A stretch of 64,000 nucleotides of DNA, from NCBI GenBank assembly GCA_018398805.1, contig JAGFBZ010000849.1:434001-498000 (forward strand), read 5' to 3'. A program made the translations under genes and the position numbers. The notes under the pieces are model-generated. The model had not been told where the DNA came from, searched no databases, and was given only the letters and a program-made list of their open reading frames with translations. Positions within the stretch are counted from its first letter, which is position 1; each line of letters begins with the position of its first letter. Source of the DNA: Hirundichthys speculiger. Its lineage: Eukaryota; Chordata; Actinopteri; Beloniformes; Exocoetidae. Shown in pieces: positions 52,131 through 64,000 of the stretch.

Positions 52131-54229
52131 TGTCACATCCGTGTAAACACCCCCTGCATATAATGATGTTGTGGCCTGTTGTCAACCAAAATAAAACTGG
52201 ACCTGCTAGCTGATGAAGTCTGCTTGTGTTTTTAGCTCCCGACTTTCTTTTTGAAAGTGTTTGAGAAGAAGTTTTTCCACTGCAGCACACAAGTACGTCA
52301 CCCATTAGAACTGCAGTTATACCCGAGATCCTGTTTAAACATAAGAAAAGTTGTCAGCCATGTTAACACTCTGCTGTTTTCAAACAAGTTCCATGGCATT
52401 TCTCTAAATTTTCTTTTACATAGTTGGACCAAAAGCTGAGAACGCAACTCTTTATCTGTTAAAAGTTGAAGTCACATGAACAAAGCTTTAAACCTGCATA
52501 ACCCCTTTTCAAATGTTTGAAGCTGTGTTTGCAGTTTAAGTGTTTTTGCCATGCGTTGTGCACTTAAGATTTTACCGTAGGGAATATACTTTCTTATGCT
52601 GTACCATGTCGCTAAGATGCCTGATGTTGTGCACAGAGGCAGGCTTTTTAACCCACATGGTGCACCGCTGTATGCCTTTTATCAGACTCCTCTTTTTTTC
52701 TGTAAATAGACAATGCTTAAAGAAAAAAAAACACAAAACAATATTTGGTGTGCATTTTAATTGCATAGACTTTCAAACATTAAACTGAAAACAATAGCAG
52801 ATAAAACATTCAGTCCATATGGGGAGAGCAAGGAAAACATCCAAGAGGTTTAGCACAGATTGTTCTTTTTATTATCATTAACAGTAATGTGATTCTGAAG
52901 CCCTCTGTGACCCCCTCACAGCAGCACATTATCTCAGAAGTCATTCATTAGAACAAACAGAAGGCAGGCGGAAAGACAGTGAGAGAGAGACATGGGGAGA
53001 GAGCATAGTGTAAAATAAATTAGATTGTTCTCATGAGATGAGCCACTTTGAGGTGGTGAAAGAAAGGCATGCTTCAGAAATTCAAAGAAAATCCAGCTTT
53101 ACAGTATCTGGAGATGAAGTTGTCGAGTGGAGTCTGTGATCAAGTTTTAGCTTTGTGCTATTTGTGTAACCACAGTCACACTTACTGTCCACTTTGGATT
53201 TAAAGAACCACAGCAAGCCTTGAACTGAGTGGTGCGTGTTTGGCCTGAGATTGGATTACACTGGTTCTGCTGAAGACTGTGGGCTGATGCAGGCTGTGGT
53301 GAGACTAATCAAAAAGCTTCTTATGTTCTCCTCTGCTAATATAAATGGATTGTTCAGTCGTTCTCCCATTATGTGGCTCAGTGTTTACACAAAAGATTTT
53401 TACACTGCAGTGACACTGAAGGCCACCTCTCTCAGATATGCCCCACAGGTTCTTTGCCCATGAAGAGCCGTCAGATGGCCTCACTTCTAGTGCTGTTTAT
53501 TCTTATAAGCACTGTAAAAGTCCAAATGATCAGAATCAAAGTTTGAACCTATACATACATGAGGACAAGATAGTAGAATGTGATACAGAGTGGTCAGAGA
53601 TTGTTGGGAGGGGGCATGAGTGAATGGGGAAGGGTGGATGAGGGGAGTTGTGTGGATCCTCAGAGTGGTGTGACAGACTCCCCAGCCTCCTGGTAGGATT
53701 TGTTGGAATGTGAGAGAGGAGGATTTTAGCACTAGGCAAGCCACGCCAGAGTGCTGCAGACTTCATGCCATCTGTCTCAGCCTCCATCCTCTCTTTGCCA
53801 AACTCCTCAGACCTTTATTTCCTCTCCCTCTTTTTCCTTCTCATCCTGTTCACAAGAGTAGCGGACATACTGAGATCTGTTAATGTATTTGTTGGGGGAA
53901 AAATGGCTAGGCTTAATAAACACACTAAAATAAAATAAAATCTCTATGATTAATATGCATTCTTGGAGATAAGGTCTGATGGATCAACAATGGGAATCCA
54001 ATAGTCAATACAGAAAGAGAGTAAGAGTAAGCTGATCAGTAGAAGTGCACTTGCTGTATTGGTTCATAATAAACAGATCATTACCTTTCTCAACTTTATG
54101 TGTGAAAATATGGGAAGGAAATACACATGCCAGAATTATTAAAATCCATGCAATAAATAATTTTTGGCATTGATGTGATTATTTTTTCATTGACTGAACT
54201 GAATAAGTGTTATGGATGTCATATAGAAT
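52131..54229. other. Unique DNA, no gene seen
   Basis: AT-rich sequence with a TGTG/GGTG-rich segment near 53.6 kb. No domain-like frame. Confidence 0.5.
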
Positions 54230-54254
54230 GGGGGGTGGGGGGGGGGGGGGGGGG
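54230..54254. repeat. Poly(G) run
   Basis: Six G, one T, then 18 G. A quadruplex former and a likely place for length error. Confidence 0.9.
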
Positions 54255-57200
54255 ATCAACACAAGAGATTTCAGTTCATCCAACACTTGCCAGCACATAG
54301 AAATGAAAATGTAACTCTGGCCAAAAATTGTCAAATCGCTTCATGGTAGAGAGATATTCATTCTTGGGCTATAATTAAATCAAAAGCAGATTTTCACATC
54401 AAATGGTGGTGTGATTGTGTTGTGTTTGTGTGGGACTGATCTCTCACCCTCTCTCTGCATGTGGGCGGCTGGGGAGTAAGCAGCAGGAGATCACAGGGAG
54501 GAGCTGTACTGGCTCCATGTCCTTAACCTGTTCATAGAAGGGTAACGGAGGGTGGAGGGACTGGAAAGGAAATGTACCCTCTGTCCGATAGGGAACACCA
54601 GGTGGCAGGAAGTGGGCAGGAGGTCTTTGAAGCTGACCCCTGCTCTTTGCACCGAGATGGCCCTAGTGATCGACTTAGCCAGAGATGGCAGGGAGGGGAG
54701 CCAGGTGCCCCTAGAGGGCTTTCAAACCACTCAGATCTATTATGGGTGAGAAGGAGAGAGTCAGCTGGGGCCTGGCCCCACTGCTCCCAGTTATCTGACA
54801 GCCAAAATCAACTGGCTGTGCCCTAATGAGCAGGGAAATACTAAAAGTTGTATAGTGCACTCCAGGCATGTTCTATTTTGGTTAGTTTTAAGGAAGGTTT
54901 CTACTTGCAAAATTCTGCCAAATCTCAACATAAAACACGATATACCAGCAATAAAGACCAATTGGTGTGATAGCAAACATGATAGGATACATCTGGGGAG
55001 TAAAAAAGTTGAAAAACTTGAGAAAGAGTGATTGCAAGTTGCACAAAAAGAACATATAATACTTCCTTAAAGAAAAAAAAAAATCAGAAAATGAAAAGCC
55101 CAAAAACCGAATATTAAACTAAATTAATTGATGTATGTTTGAAAGTATACAAAAAATAACTGACAAGATGCTAAATGATCAAGTACATTTCATTGTAAAC
55201 CTAACACACATAAATAAGCACAAATACGAACCAGCCTTTGAAACTTTTTGGTACTTTTGCTCGTAACATTTATGCAAAACAACTAATGATGAAGCAGAAA
55301 CAGTGAAATAAATAAGAACATACTGCCTCATTCACATGAATGAAGCTTTCCATTCACAGTGTTCACTCTGGACAGCGCAGGAAACGTGCAGGCTGCTTTG
55401 TGTTTTGGCCAAATTTGGAGGAGGTGAGTGCTATCAGTGTGTACATGCTTGTCCTCGTGTTTTTCTATGTTTACCATACACAACATGCAAGCGCACACCC
55501 ATGAGTACACACATTTAAACTCACAAACAGAAACCCAAATCCTGCCCACCCCCCACCCCCACCCCCCCAGGTTCTTTCCTCCCTGGGCAAGGAAATGAAA
55601 GCTAGGCTCTCGGAGGAGGATGGCTGGGAGAAATGAAGATGTGTTTGATTTACTCAGCGACCAATGGTGTTGCAGCGCTCTCGACTCTCTGCCCTCTGAT
55701 AGGTCTTTGTCACTCTCTTCATCTCGAGCCCCATGTCATTCCGTCTAATCCCCCTCCTAAATGCACAGGCCAATCCTGAGACGAGGCTCAGGGGCTGTGG
55801 AGGGATGAAGCAGCTGAGGCAAGGAAAGAGTGAAGGGTATAGCTCAGGAAGAGAGAAAGGGGCACCAAAAGCTGGTGGTGATGTGAGGAGCCAACGTGTT
55901 ATTATTAATAAAGCATTAAAAAAAGTGAACACATCAAAGCATACAGGGGCTATGCTATCGTACATGAAAGTAACGCACTATGGCTTAATGTTTCCTAAGG
56001 CATGTTATGGTGCCGCTTTGATTTGAAATGCATTGTGTGGAAAATGGATTTACAGCTGCGGGGAGAGAAAGCCTGGTGTGGGTTCAGACCATAATTTAAA
56101 ACCTGACCTCATAGGCTCTTCAAAGTCTCAGTGAGCGTGGATATTTAAGGCATCCTGACAGTGTACGGGAGAGACCTAAACCACAGCCACGTAAACAACA
56201 AACAAACACATGTGAGGGATGCGGAGCACCTGTAAAAAACAGAATAAGAAATAACGATTAAGCAAGATCTCATTTTGGTCATTAGAAATCAGAACAAATT
56301 TTTAATGGAGCCAATTTTTCAATTTATCTTTATTATTTCCTTTTTGAGTAAAGGGTGTTCACATCTGATTATATTCTAGCCTTCCCTTTCTCAAATCAAG
56401 GCCTGCAGGAAGAGGCTTTTTTTTCATTGTACTCCCACAGAAAAGGTAATTATCGTAATCTACCTTCCTTCTGTGCTCCAGCTCCTGTGCCACACTGGCT
56501 TAGACCACCTCTGTGACTTCATTATCGGTACTGGGACTCACTAATGGCTTGACGGTTTCACAGTGCAGGCTGCTGGTGAAGAGAAAGCAGAGGAAAGAGA
56601 AAAGAAGAAGGAGAAGGAGGAGAATGGGGAAAGCGGGGAAAAAGAATGAGACACTAAAGAGCGAGGGGTTGCCATGAAGGTTAACAACTCAGTCACGAGG
56701 GAAAATGCTCTCAAGTCCAGCAGGTTTGCCTTTTTAAAAGTCAGCGGTGACGGAGGATGAAGAGACAGGGCATGGCAGTGTCAAAGAGGCAGTTGGGACC
56801 TCTGCCAAAGCGCTTCCTGCATGGCAGGATGGCCATGAAGCGAATGTGTTTGAAGTGGCAAGTGTCTAAATGTGATTCCCAAACACACCTCTTCTTTGCA
56901 TGTTTTCCACAGCTATAACCTCATAACTTACAGAAGGACTGGGGGTGGGAATTCAGCTCCACTTTTTTCCTAACAAATGACACCCTGACAGTTGGAAAAA
57001 TGTTGGGTCCCTGAACAGATTTCTCAGTTACAAAAATAAAACGTGTTGGATAAGACAAAGACAGGCATTTTACATTCTACTTTTGAACCCCAATGAGCGC
57101 ATTGACAAATGCCACCCCACCCCCTCTCCGTCTGTGCCATAATTGTTTTTTTTTCTCTCCAGAAATGTCATATAGTTCTGAGGTGATAATTCTATATGGC

Positions 57201-57727
57201 ACAAACAGACAAGGATTTCTTCCAAGTGTACATAGCATATAGGTTGACAGATTGTGATGGTGTTGTTTCTGCATGTTTCTGCTAAATTGGCACGAAAGAT
57301 TAAAGCATTCTTTCTATAATGAGAGATTCCATGGAAACCTTTAGAAATGTAGAAGGAACGTGCTCACTTTGCCCTAGAGGTGAAAAAGCATTCAGAGGTT
57401 AAAAATAGTACAGACCTAATAGTCTTGTGTCTGTGTAGGCGTAACCTTAATTTCATAAAACTCCTGGAACTGTATTGTTAAATAGCTACCTAAATACTGT
57501 TTTGGTGTTTACTGTAAACAGATCATATGTGAAATGCATATTGTAAAGGATGCTAATTATGTAAATTTAATCTCATCATGCATTTCTGGCACCCATCTGT
57601 TTGAAGGCAAACAGATTTATGTCATGTCATAGCCTCTACCTGTGTGTAAATACAAGCCTTTATAAAAGGTTAAACATGAAATTCAAGAATTGATTGCAAC
57701 TACTCCATCCATGACTTTCTACAACAT
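54255..57727. other. Unique DNA with GC-richer patches
   Basis: 54.45-54.83 kb and 55.55-55.9 kb are GC-richer; the first holds a good CTCF-like motif (54,595). A polypurine segment lies at 56,578-56,655 and a C-rich patch at 55,548-55,570. No gene is recognised. Confidence 0.4.
54595..54608 (+). promoter_or_regulatory. CTCF-like motif
   Basis: ACACCAGGTGGCAG matches the CTCF consensus CCACNAGGTGGCAG at all but the first position. It sits in a GC-richer patch. Occupancy is not known. Confidence 0.4.
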
Positions 57728-57731
57728 TGCG

Positions 57732-57770
57732 ATTATTATTATTATTATTATTACTATTATTATTATTATT
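57732..57770. repeat. (ATT)n microsatellite
   Basis: About 12 ATT units with one ACT interruption. Confidence 0.9.
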
Positions 57771-60700
57771 TTTATTTTTTTTGCCTGCTTAATCGAATGA
57801 ATGGATCACGGGGGCAAATAAGCATAATTTTCCAGAAATATCTCCAGATTGAAACATGCTCTGCAGACAAAAAAATAAACCAGGCTGCTGTGGAGTGTGA
57901 TAGTGGTGTGACTGGGGCCGAATCATCAGCTAATGATCGGAAAGATTGAAGCCAGTGTAACTATATGAGCAACAAGGTTTCTAAAGGAGAATAAAAATGG
58001 ATGCGGAGAATGCCTTTAAGATAGTGGATAAGTCCAATCAAATTTCAAGATTTCTCACTAAGCATATTGACATAAAAACTGAGGGTTTTAACTCAAGTCT
58101 TGGAATATCTAATTCCACTCTTATACAAGACCTTTTCATACAGTGTTAAATTAAAATATTTTTCTGTTTTAATAATTTAAGTGAAATAACTTTTTAGCCC
58201 TGATGTTCTCCTGGTGGTAGAACCCAGAAGTACCGCTGAGGACACATATGTTTTTATGAAGCATAAAGCTGATGAATTAAGATGACAGTAAATCTGTATG
58301 TTGGAGCTCAAGAGAATATTTATATCTTACACACCATAAACTTGTCAGATGGCATATGCAGTCATTACAGGGGTTTGTGCAGACAAGCATGAAGAGATGC
58401 ATTTATTTTTTATTTTATCAGTGGTAATGTGATCATACTGACTGCTCTTTTTTTTTTTTTAACATAGGATTCTGAATCAGAAATGTGCTATAAATAAATG
58501 AGCTCAGTGGAATTCCAGGGAGAAACTGCTTCCAATAAGGGTTTTTTTTTTTTTTTTTTTTTTGGTCAGGATGGTTCTTTCTTTTTCTACTTCCTCTTCT
58601 TTTTTTTTAAAAGACCTGTCTGCATGTATGTGGTGCGGGTAAGTGCCAAGACTGGCAAAAAAAAAGAAAAAGAAAAAAGATTTGCAATTTTGATCTTGCA
58701 GCAGATGTAAGTTTTCTTGTGCATTTGTGAGGGTGGCCCTTTCTAGTGCTGTTCAAAATGACTGTATACCACTGAATACTGACTTCTCAATAACAGAAAT
58801 CTATGCAGAGAAAGATATGCAACGCTTAAAGCAGAAATGGAGCAAGTTTTTTCAATATTCTTACAAATAAACAGATATCTTGTTGCCATAAAAAAGGATC
58901 CTGAAGGAATGTAAAAGCATGCTCTTCTGCAGCTTCTTTAACAAATCAAAATAGAAACCAGCTAGGATTCTAGTGCTTCTAACAAAAAAAAACACATCTG
59001 GGACAGATTTTCTTTTCTAAGACAACTGAAAATAAACCAACAACACCTGTAGAGAATATAGCTAACAAAGGACAGTTAAATAAAATGTTTAATTATATGT
59101 TGTGCTTACATCTTCACTGGAAAATGATATACAAATATTTTGTTAAAAAGAGTGAGTCCAGCAGAAACTATAAACACAAGTAAATGATTTTGGAATGGGA
59201 TATGCAGCTGCAGTCACAGTAAGCACTCACTTAAAGCATGGCTCTGCCTGCCAAGAAAAAACATAAATGCTCTACTTTTACCCCCATTTGTGATCTTTTC
59301 CATGTTCTCCACCAGATCCTGAGCCAGAGCCTTACTGCCTGCTAAATTGTTCTCTGTGCTCACCTGATAGTTGCCAACTGTCAGTCATTCTGTGCAAAAC
59401 AGCTAATACAGCCGCTTTTTAAAGCTTTTTTGGTGACAATAGCTGTCTGTTTTAGCCAAAACTGATGCTTTGATCGCGGTGAGAGTGAACCACAAACACT
59501 TAATTTGTGCATTGAACAGATTAACAGTGAGCTGCAAACTCCCTTTAAAGCCTTGTAAAGCTCAGGGGAGCCACCGGGGACCGTGGGCTTCATGAATAGA
59601 TATGACACTGGGCTCCATCATCATTGTGAAGTTATTTCAATAGAGACCAAGTCATTCAATGCATCACAATGTCTATCATCCAGACTCCAGTCCACATTCA
59701 CAAGCACACATGCACACTCTGATCATATATAGCATAGCATATATACCATAGTAATAAAGTCAATTACAGCGGACTCTTAAATTAATGACAGATGAAACTG
59801 GTTTTAGGAGATGAAGGAAACACTCTTGATTGACTTTATGATTTAGTTTTACCAGTCTTTGATTCTCAAGGTTGTTCTTTTTATACCCAAGTATAAATGT
59901 ATACCCAAGTGACTTCTCTGTTGTCAATGAATTGTTATTGTTACCAACTATTATTAGGTGTTCCACCAAATCAAAACAAATGTAAAAAGATTTTCACAAA
60001 CAATACAGCCACAGTGATATTGTCATACTTTTTTCAGTTCCTCATAGGGTATGCATTCCATTACAATTTATCTATTTATTTGGAAAAGACCATCACACCT
60101 CCCTCTTCTCAGGGACTGCACCAAAGGTGGTGCTGTCATGAACATGTTTGCATTTTTGCAATTATCTCAAAAAGAGCTTGGCATACAGTCTTTCATTATT
60201 TTTAATCTATGAAATTATCATAGGCTGTTATCTCACTGTTTCTTTGTCTTTCTCCATTAAAAAAGATATATCTTCAACAGCTTAGCAAAAAACTGCTCAA
60301 CCAATTACCATGAAATTGACTCACAATCATATACAGAGCCAGCTGATCTCAAAGAACTTAGGGAACTTCAATAAGGCAATTATTAAATGAAATTAATCAT
60401 CTCAATTAATTAATTAAGTCTTTCATGTTTTTTTTATTAAATTTGCAATATTCTACTATTCCCAATAACTCATAAAAGCAAAAAGAGATTGACCTTAAAT
60501 CAAAGACACTTAACAGTGTGTTATAGACACATTGTGCTTCAACTATAGCGGATGGTAGTGATGTGGAAAGTTTATATCTCCTGGATTTGAATAAAATGTG
60601 GTTTGTAAAAATTAAAGTTTTATCACTTTCAACAGACTTCCCACCCATTGTATTAGTTAAAATTGTTTTTACATTCTGTTCATAAATAACTGAAGAAGTG

Positions 60701-61379
60701 TTTTGGGAATAATAATAAAAACATTTTAAAAAAAAATAAAAAAAAAAGGCCTGTCATTGATGGAGGCTGGGGTACTGTAAAAAAAAAAAAAAAGATGCTT
60801 AATTGTTTTATTTGGACAGAAGAAAACAATTTTTACCCTTTCTACTAATCAACAGGACTTCAGTTTGTTTCCATGGGAGTTATGTGTACTTGTCTCATGC
60901 ATACCTGTTGCCTGTAACTGGTGTTGTAGGCGAGCAGGTAGTTAGTAAGTGGTAATATCAGCAAGGTACACTGGCATAACAAGCAAGCTTAATTCCCTAT
61001 AATGAACCAAAAGGTGATCACAGGCAAAAAAAAAAAAAAAGACGTATAAGAGATAGCTAAAGCTCAGGAGGAAAGGGCTGGATACTGCAAGAAGTAAAAT
61101 GGCAGCTAATAATGGTGTTTTCTCAAAGTCAACAATCAAGGGACTGATGGTGCCACAGTGGCAGCATTTCTGTCGGACAGGTCTTTTATCAGCCTACAGT
61201 ACTTAGCTGGTTGCTAGACACAGCTGCAAAGCCAACATACTGGTCATGTGAGAAGCTTCTAGGTTTTTCCAGAGCATAATCAATTTTACAGTAGCATACT
61301 ACACACCATCAAGGACTGGAATACCAGTGTATCATACTATATACTGCATTCTATGCTCTTTGTCAAAAATGGCCAGTGT
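57771..61379. other. AT-rich unique DNA, no gene seen
   Basis: T-runs at 58,451-58,460 and 58,542-58,563, A-runs near 58,660, 60,730, 60,780 and 61,026. Open frames of up to about 100 codons show no domain. No mobile element is recognised. Confidence 0.5.
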
Positions 61380-61730
61380 GTTGGAGGACCAAAACGTAGG
61401 AGACCAGGGAGGCAGGAGTAGGAAACAATGCTTTGCATAGGTGAGGTGAACAGAAAGAAAAACTGGAGAGCAACACAGGGAATGAAAACAGGAGACATCA
61501 AAACACAAACTAGCAAAGAGAAGACAAAGCAGTACAGGAGGTGAGGAACAAACAGGTGACACAATCAGGCTAGACAAGGGTAGCGAGACAATGACATGTA
61601 GAGGTAAGCAGGGAGGAAAGGTTAGACCAAACACAGAAAAACCCAGATCAAAAAAATAATGTGGAGAAAAACATTTAGTGAATACAAGAAAACCAAGAAA
61701 AACAGAAACTCTAAGCCATGACAGAGCTGC
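61380..61730. mobile_element. Fish interspersed repeat fragment
   Basis: A purine-rich run of phrases such as 'gaacaaacaggtgacacaatcaggct', 'aacacaggg..' and the close 'aagccatgacag' recalls a common fish interspersed repeat that ends in 'ccatgacag'. I cannot assign its class. No coding sequence is visible, and the minus-strand open frames here are by-products of the purine bias. Confidence 0.35.
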
Positions 61731-63307
61731 TTCTTTGTCAAAAAAGGGGTAGCTTATATGTATCTATGCTTGTTACCAAGCCTGCAATCAAATACAGCTT
61801 TGGAAATACATCACATGGAAATATAACTAATCAAGAACATCACAGGCAGGAAGTATGAAAAGTTACCAATATTACTTAAAAAATAAACCCCCAAAAAACA
61901 TCTAAAATGGAAGTAAAATGATTGAATTCTTTGATTTTGGACATCAGTAAAACATAAAATAATGTCAGTTCATTAATCCTATGGTGTGACGGCAGGTTCA
62001 CACAAAAATTAAGTGCAGCTGATTCAACCACAGAAATGTGAATATTGGCAGACATGTCCACAGAGACTTGAAGATTCAGTTGTTGTTGTTGTTGCTGCTG
62101 TTTTCCTTTTTTTGTTCTTTTTGGAGGTTTTTTTCCCATTAAGTGGGTCGCCAGCTTTCATTGTCCAGTTGTGACCAGTAGTTTGTGTGGTGGGTTCCTG
62201 AATTGCCACCAATAAATTATTGGTCCCTTAAACATTTTCCACCCTCACCTAGTTACCAGCGGTGATTTTTCATTCACCTGATCAGCAGTTCACTTGGGCA
62301 GCAGTCTTAATACCGATCTCTTTATTTCACCATAGTCATAATATTATCCATTTAAATCCATTCAGACCTTAAAATGGCGCATCTATCCTTCTCTGTTTAT
62401 AGAATTTGCTGGAGTTCACATCCCACAGTGGCCATGTCCTGTGTTGTTTTCGAAATTTTAATCGACCAATCGAACCAGACCAGGCCTTATTTTGTCATTT
62501 TCAAGCACGTTTTTGATCTGTCTACTTATCAGCCCTAATTGGAATCAAATCAGTCTTATTATATCATTAAAACCACTGTCAGGCAGGTCAAAAGAAAAAC
62601 ACAGAGCATCTTGTTTGAAAACTGTAACACAACTGTCAGTGACAACAAGTCTAACAGTCATGTAAACTTCACAGACACAAAGGCCCAAACAAAACCCAAC
62701 GTTACAGAAAAAAGTAAGACCAACGACTTCCTTGCTTGGACTGCCAACAAGCTATAAGCATTACTTCAGTCAGACGAGGCTCGCAGCTAAGTCCTCGAGC
62801 ACTTCCTCAAGATAAACACTTCAATTTTGGCGGCTGGGCTTCAATCTAATAAATTTCCACTTTTAAGGAATACATAAGATACTAGGGGTAATAAAATAAC
62901 TGAACCCCCTGCACACAATTGGTGCCTGCAGGTGGAGCTGGGCCAGAGGCAGGAATTGTAAGTGCAGCAGCAAACTGTGGGCCAGGGATATCAGAGGACT
63001 ATCAGGAGGCTAGGACCTTTTGCTCATTAAATTGACCGATAAGCAGCTGGATTAATTGGAATAAATCAAGTAGAGAGGCAAGAGCAGGATAAAATGCTGC
63101 TCACCTGCCTGCCTGAAATCGCTCCTGGGAGTCACTGTACTTGTGTATAAGGGGCTGATGGAAAACACTATGTGGGAGCCAAACACAAATCAAATGCAGC
63201 AACATTTTTAAAAAAAGGAGAGGGAATATTATCAACCATTAAGTCAAACCAATATACACAGAGGAAGCTTGAAGAAAGAAAATGTTATGTATAGGCCTAC
63301 TTTAATG
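61731..63307. other. Unique DNA, no gene seen
   Basis: A short GTT repeat lies at 62,079-62,095. No recognisable gene or transposon end. Confidence 0.5.
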
Positions 63308-63470
63308 CAGTGATTCTCAACCTGCGGTTCAGGACCCCCTGGGAGCAACATACAACCATTTCTGGGTGCTTTAGACAGGGAAATGGACTATAATTTACTT
63401 AAATTGTACTAGTATTATTTTTTATTTTAGAATAGATTATACTGCTTGCTTATACTTAAGAATAAAAATG
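63308..63470. mobile_element. Possible hAT-type end
   Basis: 'cagtgattctcaacctgcgg.tcaggaccccctgggag' is close to the opening of a widespread vertebrate non-autonomous repeat that starts 'cagtggttctcaacc'. The far end is not found because another element begins at about 63,471. Confidence 0.35.
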
Positions 63471-64000
63471 CAGTGATCCCTTATTTTTCGTGGTCAATGG
63501 GGACCGGCGCCCCCCCTGCAAAAATCAAAGTCCACGAACTGGAGCCGGAGCCCCCTGAGCCTAAATAATGTGTTTAAAATATGTTTAAAAACCACAAAAA
63601 AGTGGCGAGGCACTGCAGCGAAACAAGACAAAGGCTCAACTGTGGTCTTTCTGTTACCTTCACAGCCTCTGGTCTCTGAACCGTAGTAAAGAAACTGCTG
63701 ATATTGTGCTATTTTTGGCTCGTAATTAGCAGGTAACACGCTAACAACAACAAAAGAAACAGTCAATTTTTCTCTGCATGGAACAGGCACTTTATTCTGG
63801 CACTGCAGGAACTTGTAACATCACACAGGTTGTATTGTTCGGCTCCTATCGGTTAACAGAGAATGCAAATCTATACACGCTGGGCTGCTGTTTATGCTCA
63901 CTCCACTTTTCATCTAACCCCGTTTTCGTTCTGCCGTCCCACGACACACACACACCATTACCCATAAGGCCACGTCATTACCCATAAGGCTACCTTCTTA
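63471..64000. mobile_element. Tigger-like element, cut by window end
   Basis: The start 'cagtgatccctta.ttttcgtgg...atggggaccgg' followed by 'tgcaaaaatcaaagtccacgaactgg' matches the tip and subterminal region of a pogo/Tigger-type family. The body runs to the end of the window without a transposase frame. An 'attacccataaggc' unit is repeated near the very end (63,957-63,991). Confidence 0.5.

Noticed and set aside
51669..52136. Overlapping frames of 60-87 codons on both strands
   Set aside because: Open frames in several phases and both strands point to high GC content rather than coding; no splice pairs were found.
61332..61634. 100-codon minus-strand Leu/Phe/Pro-rich frame
   Set aside because: By-product of a purine-rich interspersed repeat read on its pyrimidine strand; not a membrane protein.

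Overview
The window reads as non-coding DNA from a teleost (ray-finned) fish nuclear genome. Three things suggest this: several transposon families typical of fish genomes (Tc1-like elements, a Tc1/mariner MITE, Tigger-like and hAT-like remnants), abundant TA, CA and AAT microsatellites, and AT-rich sequence with few long open frames. No bacterial operon, rRNA, tRNA or CRISPR array is visible. All assignments rest on reading the sequence and remembered family knowledge; no search was run.

Layout. 1-8 kb: single-copy-looking AT-rich DNA with microsatellites and three CTCF-like motifs. 8.0-8.6 kb: a complete 368 bp MITE inside a TA run. 8.6-17.8 kb: unique DNA with an L2/SINE-like tail and a GC-richer, enhancer-like interval at 12.6-17.1 kb. 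17.8-19.3 kb: a full-length but dead Tc1-like transposon. 19.3-24.6 kb: unique DNA. 24.6-28.5 kb: a nested transposon cluster made of a Tigger-like element, a short element with 'acctccgcc' ends, a hAT element carrying a Charlie-like BED-finger transposase start, a second dead Tc1-like transposon with a hairpin inserted in one inverted repeat, and a further hAT remnant. 29.3-61.3 kb: long and almost free of recognisable transposons, with several GC-richer, homeodomain/POU-motif-bearing blocks, as in regulatory deserts around developmental genes. 61.4-64 kb: a fish interspersed repeat and the start of another Tigger-like element.

Genes. No gene can be named. The best coding candidate is a possible first coding exon on the plus strand at 49,416-49,508. 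It encodes a basic, hydrophobic, signal-peptide-like leader, ends at a GTAAGT donor, and lies about 0.6 kb downstream of the most CpG-dense stretch seen in the window. Several exon-like segments on the minus strand (45.9, 43.8, 32.5, 31.7 and 23.7 kb) have good splice signals and a single long open frame, but their phases do not join into one transcript. A 57-codon plus-strand frame with a downstream AATAAA (33.0 kb) and a 69 nt plus-strand exon candidate (41.1 kb) complete the list. These are low-confidence calls, because hand-matched splice sites give many false positives.

The clearest structural oddities are three perfect inverted repeats (16.88, 26.53 and 40.48 kb), a poly(A)-(TA)n-poly(T) block at 39.4 kb, and transposons that repeatedly abut TA-dinucleotide runs.
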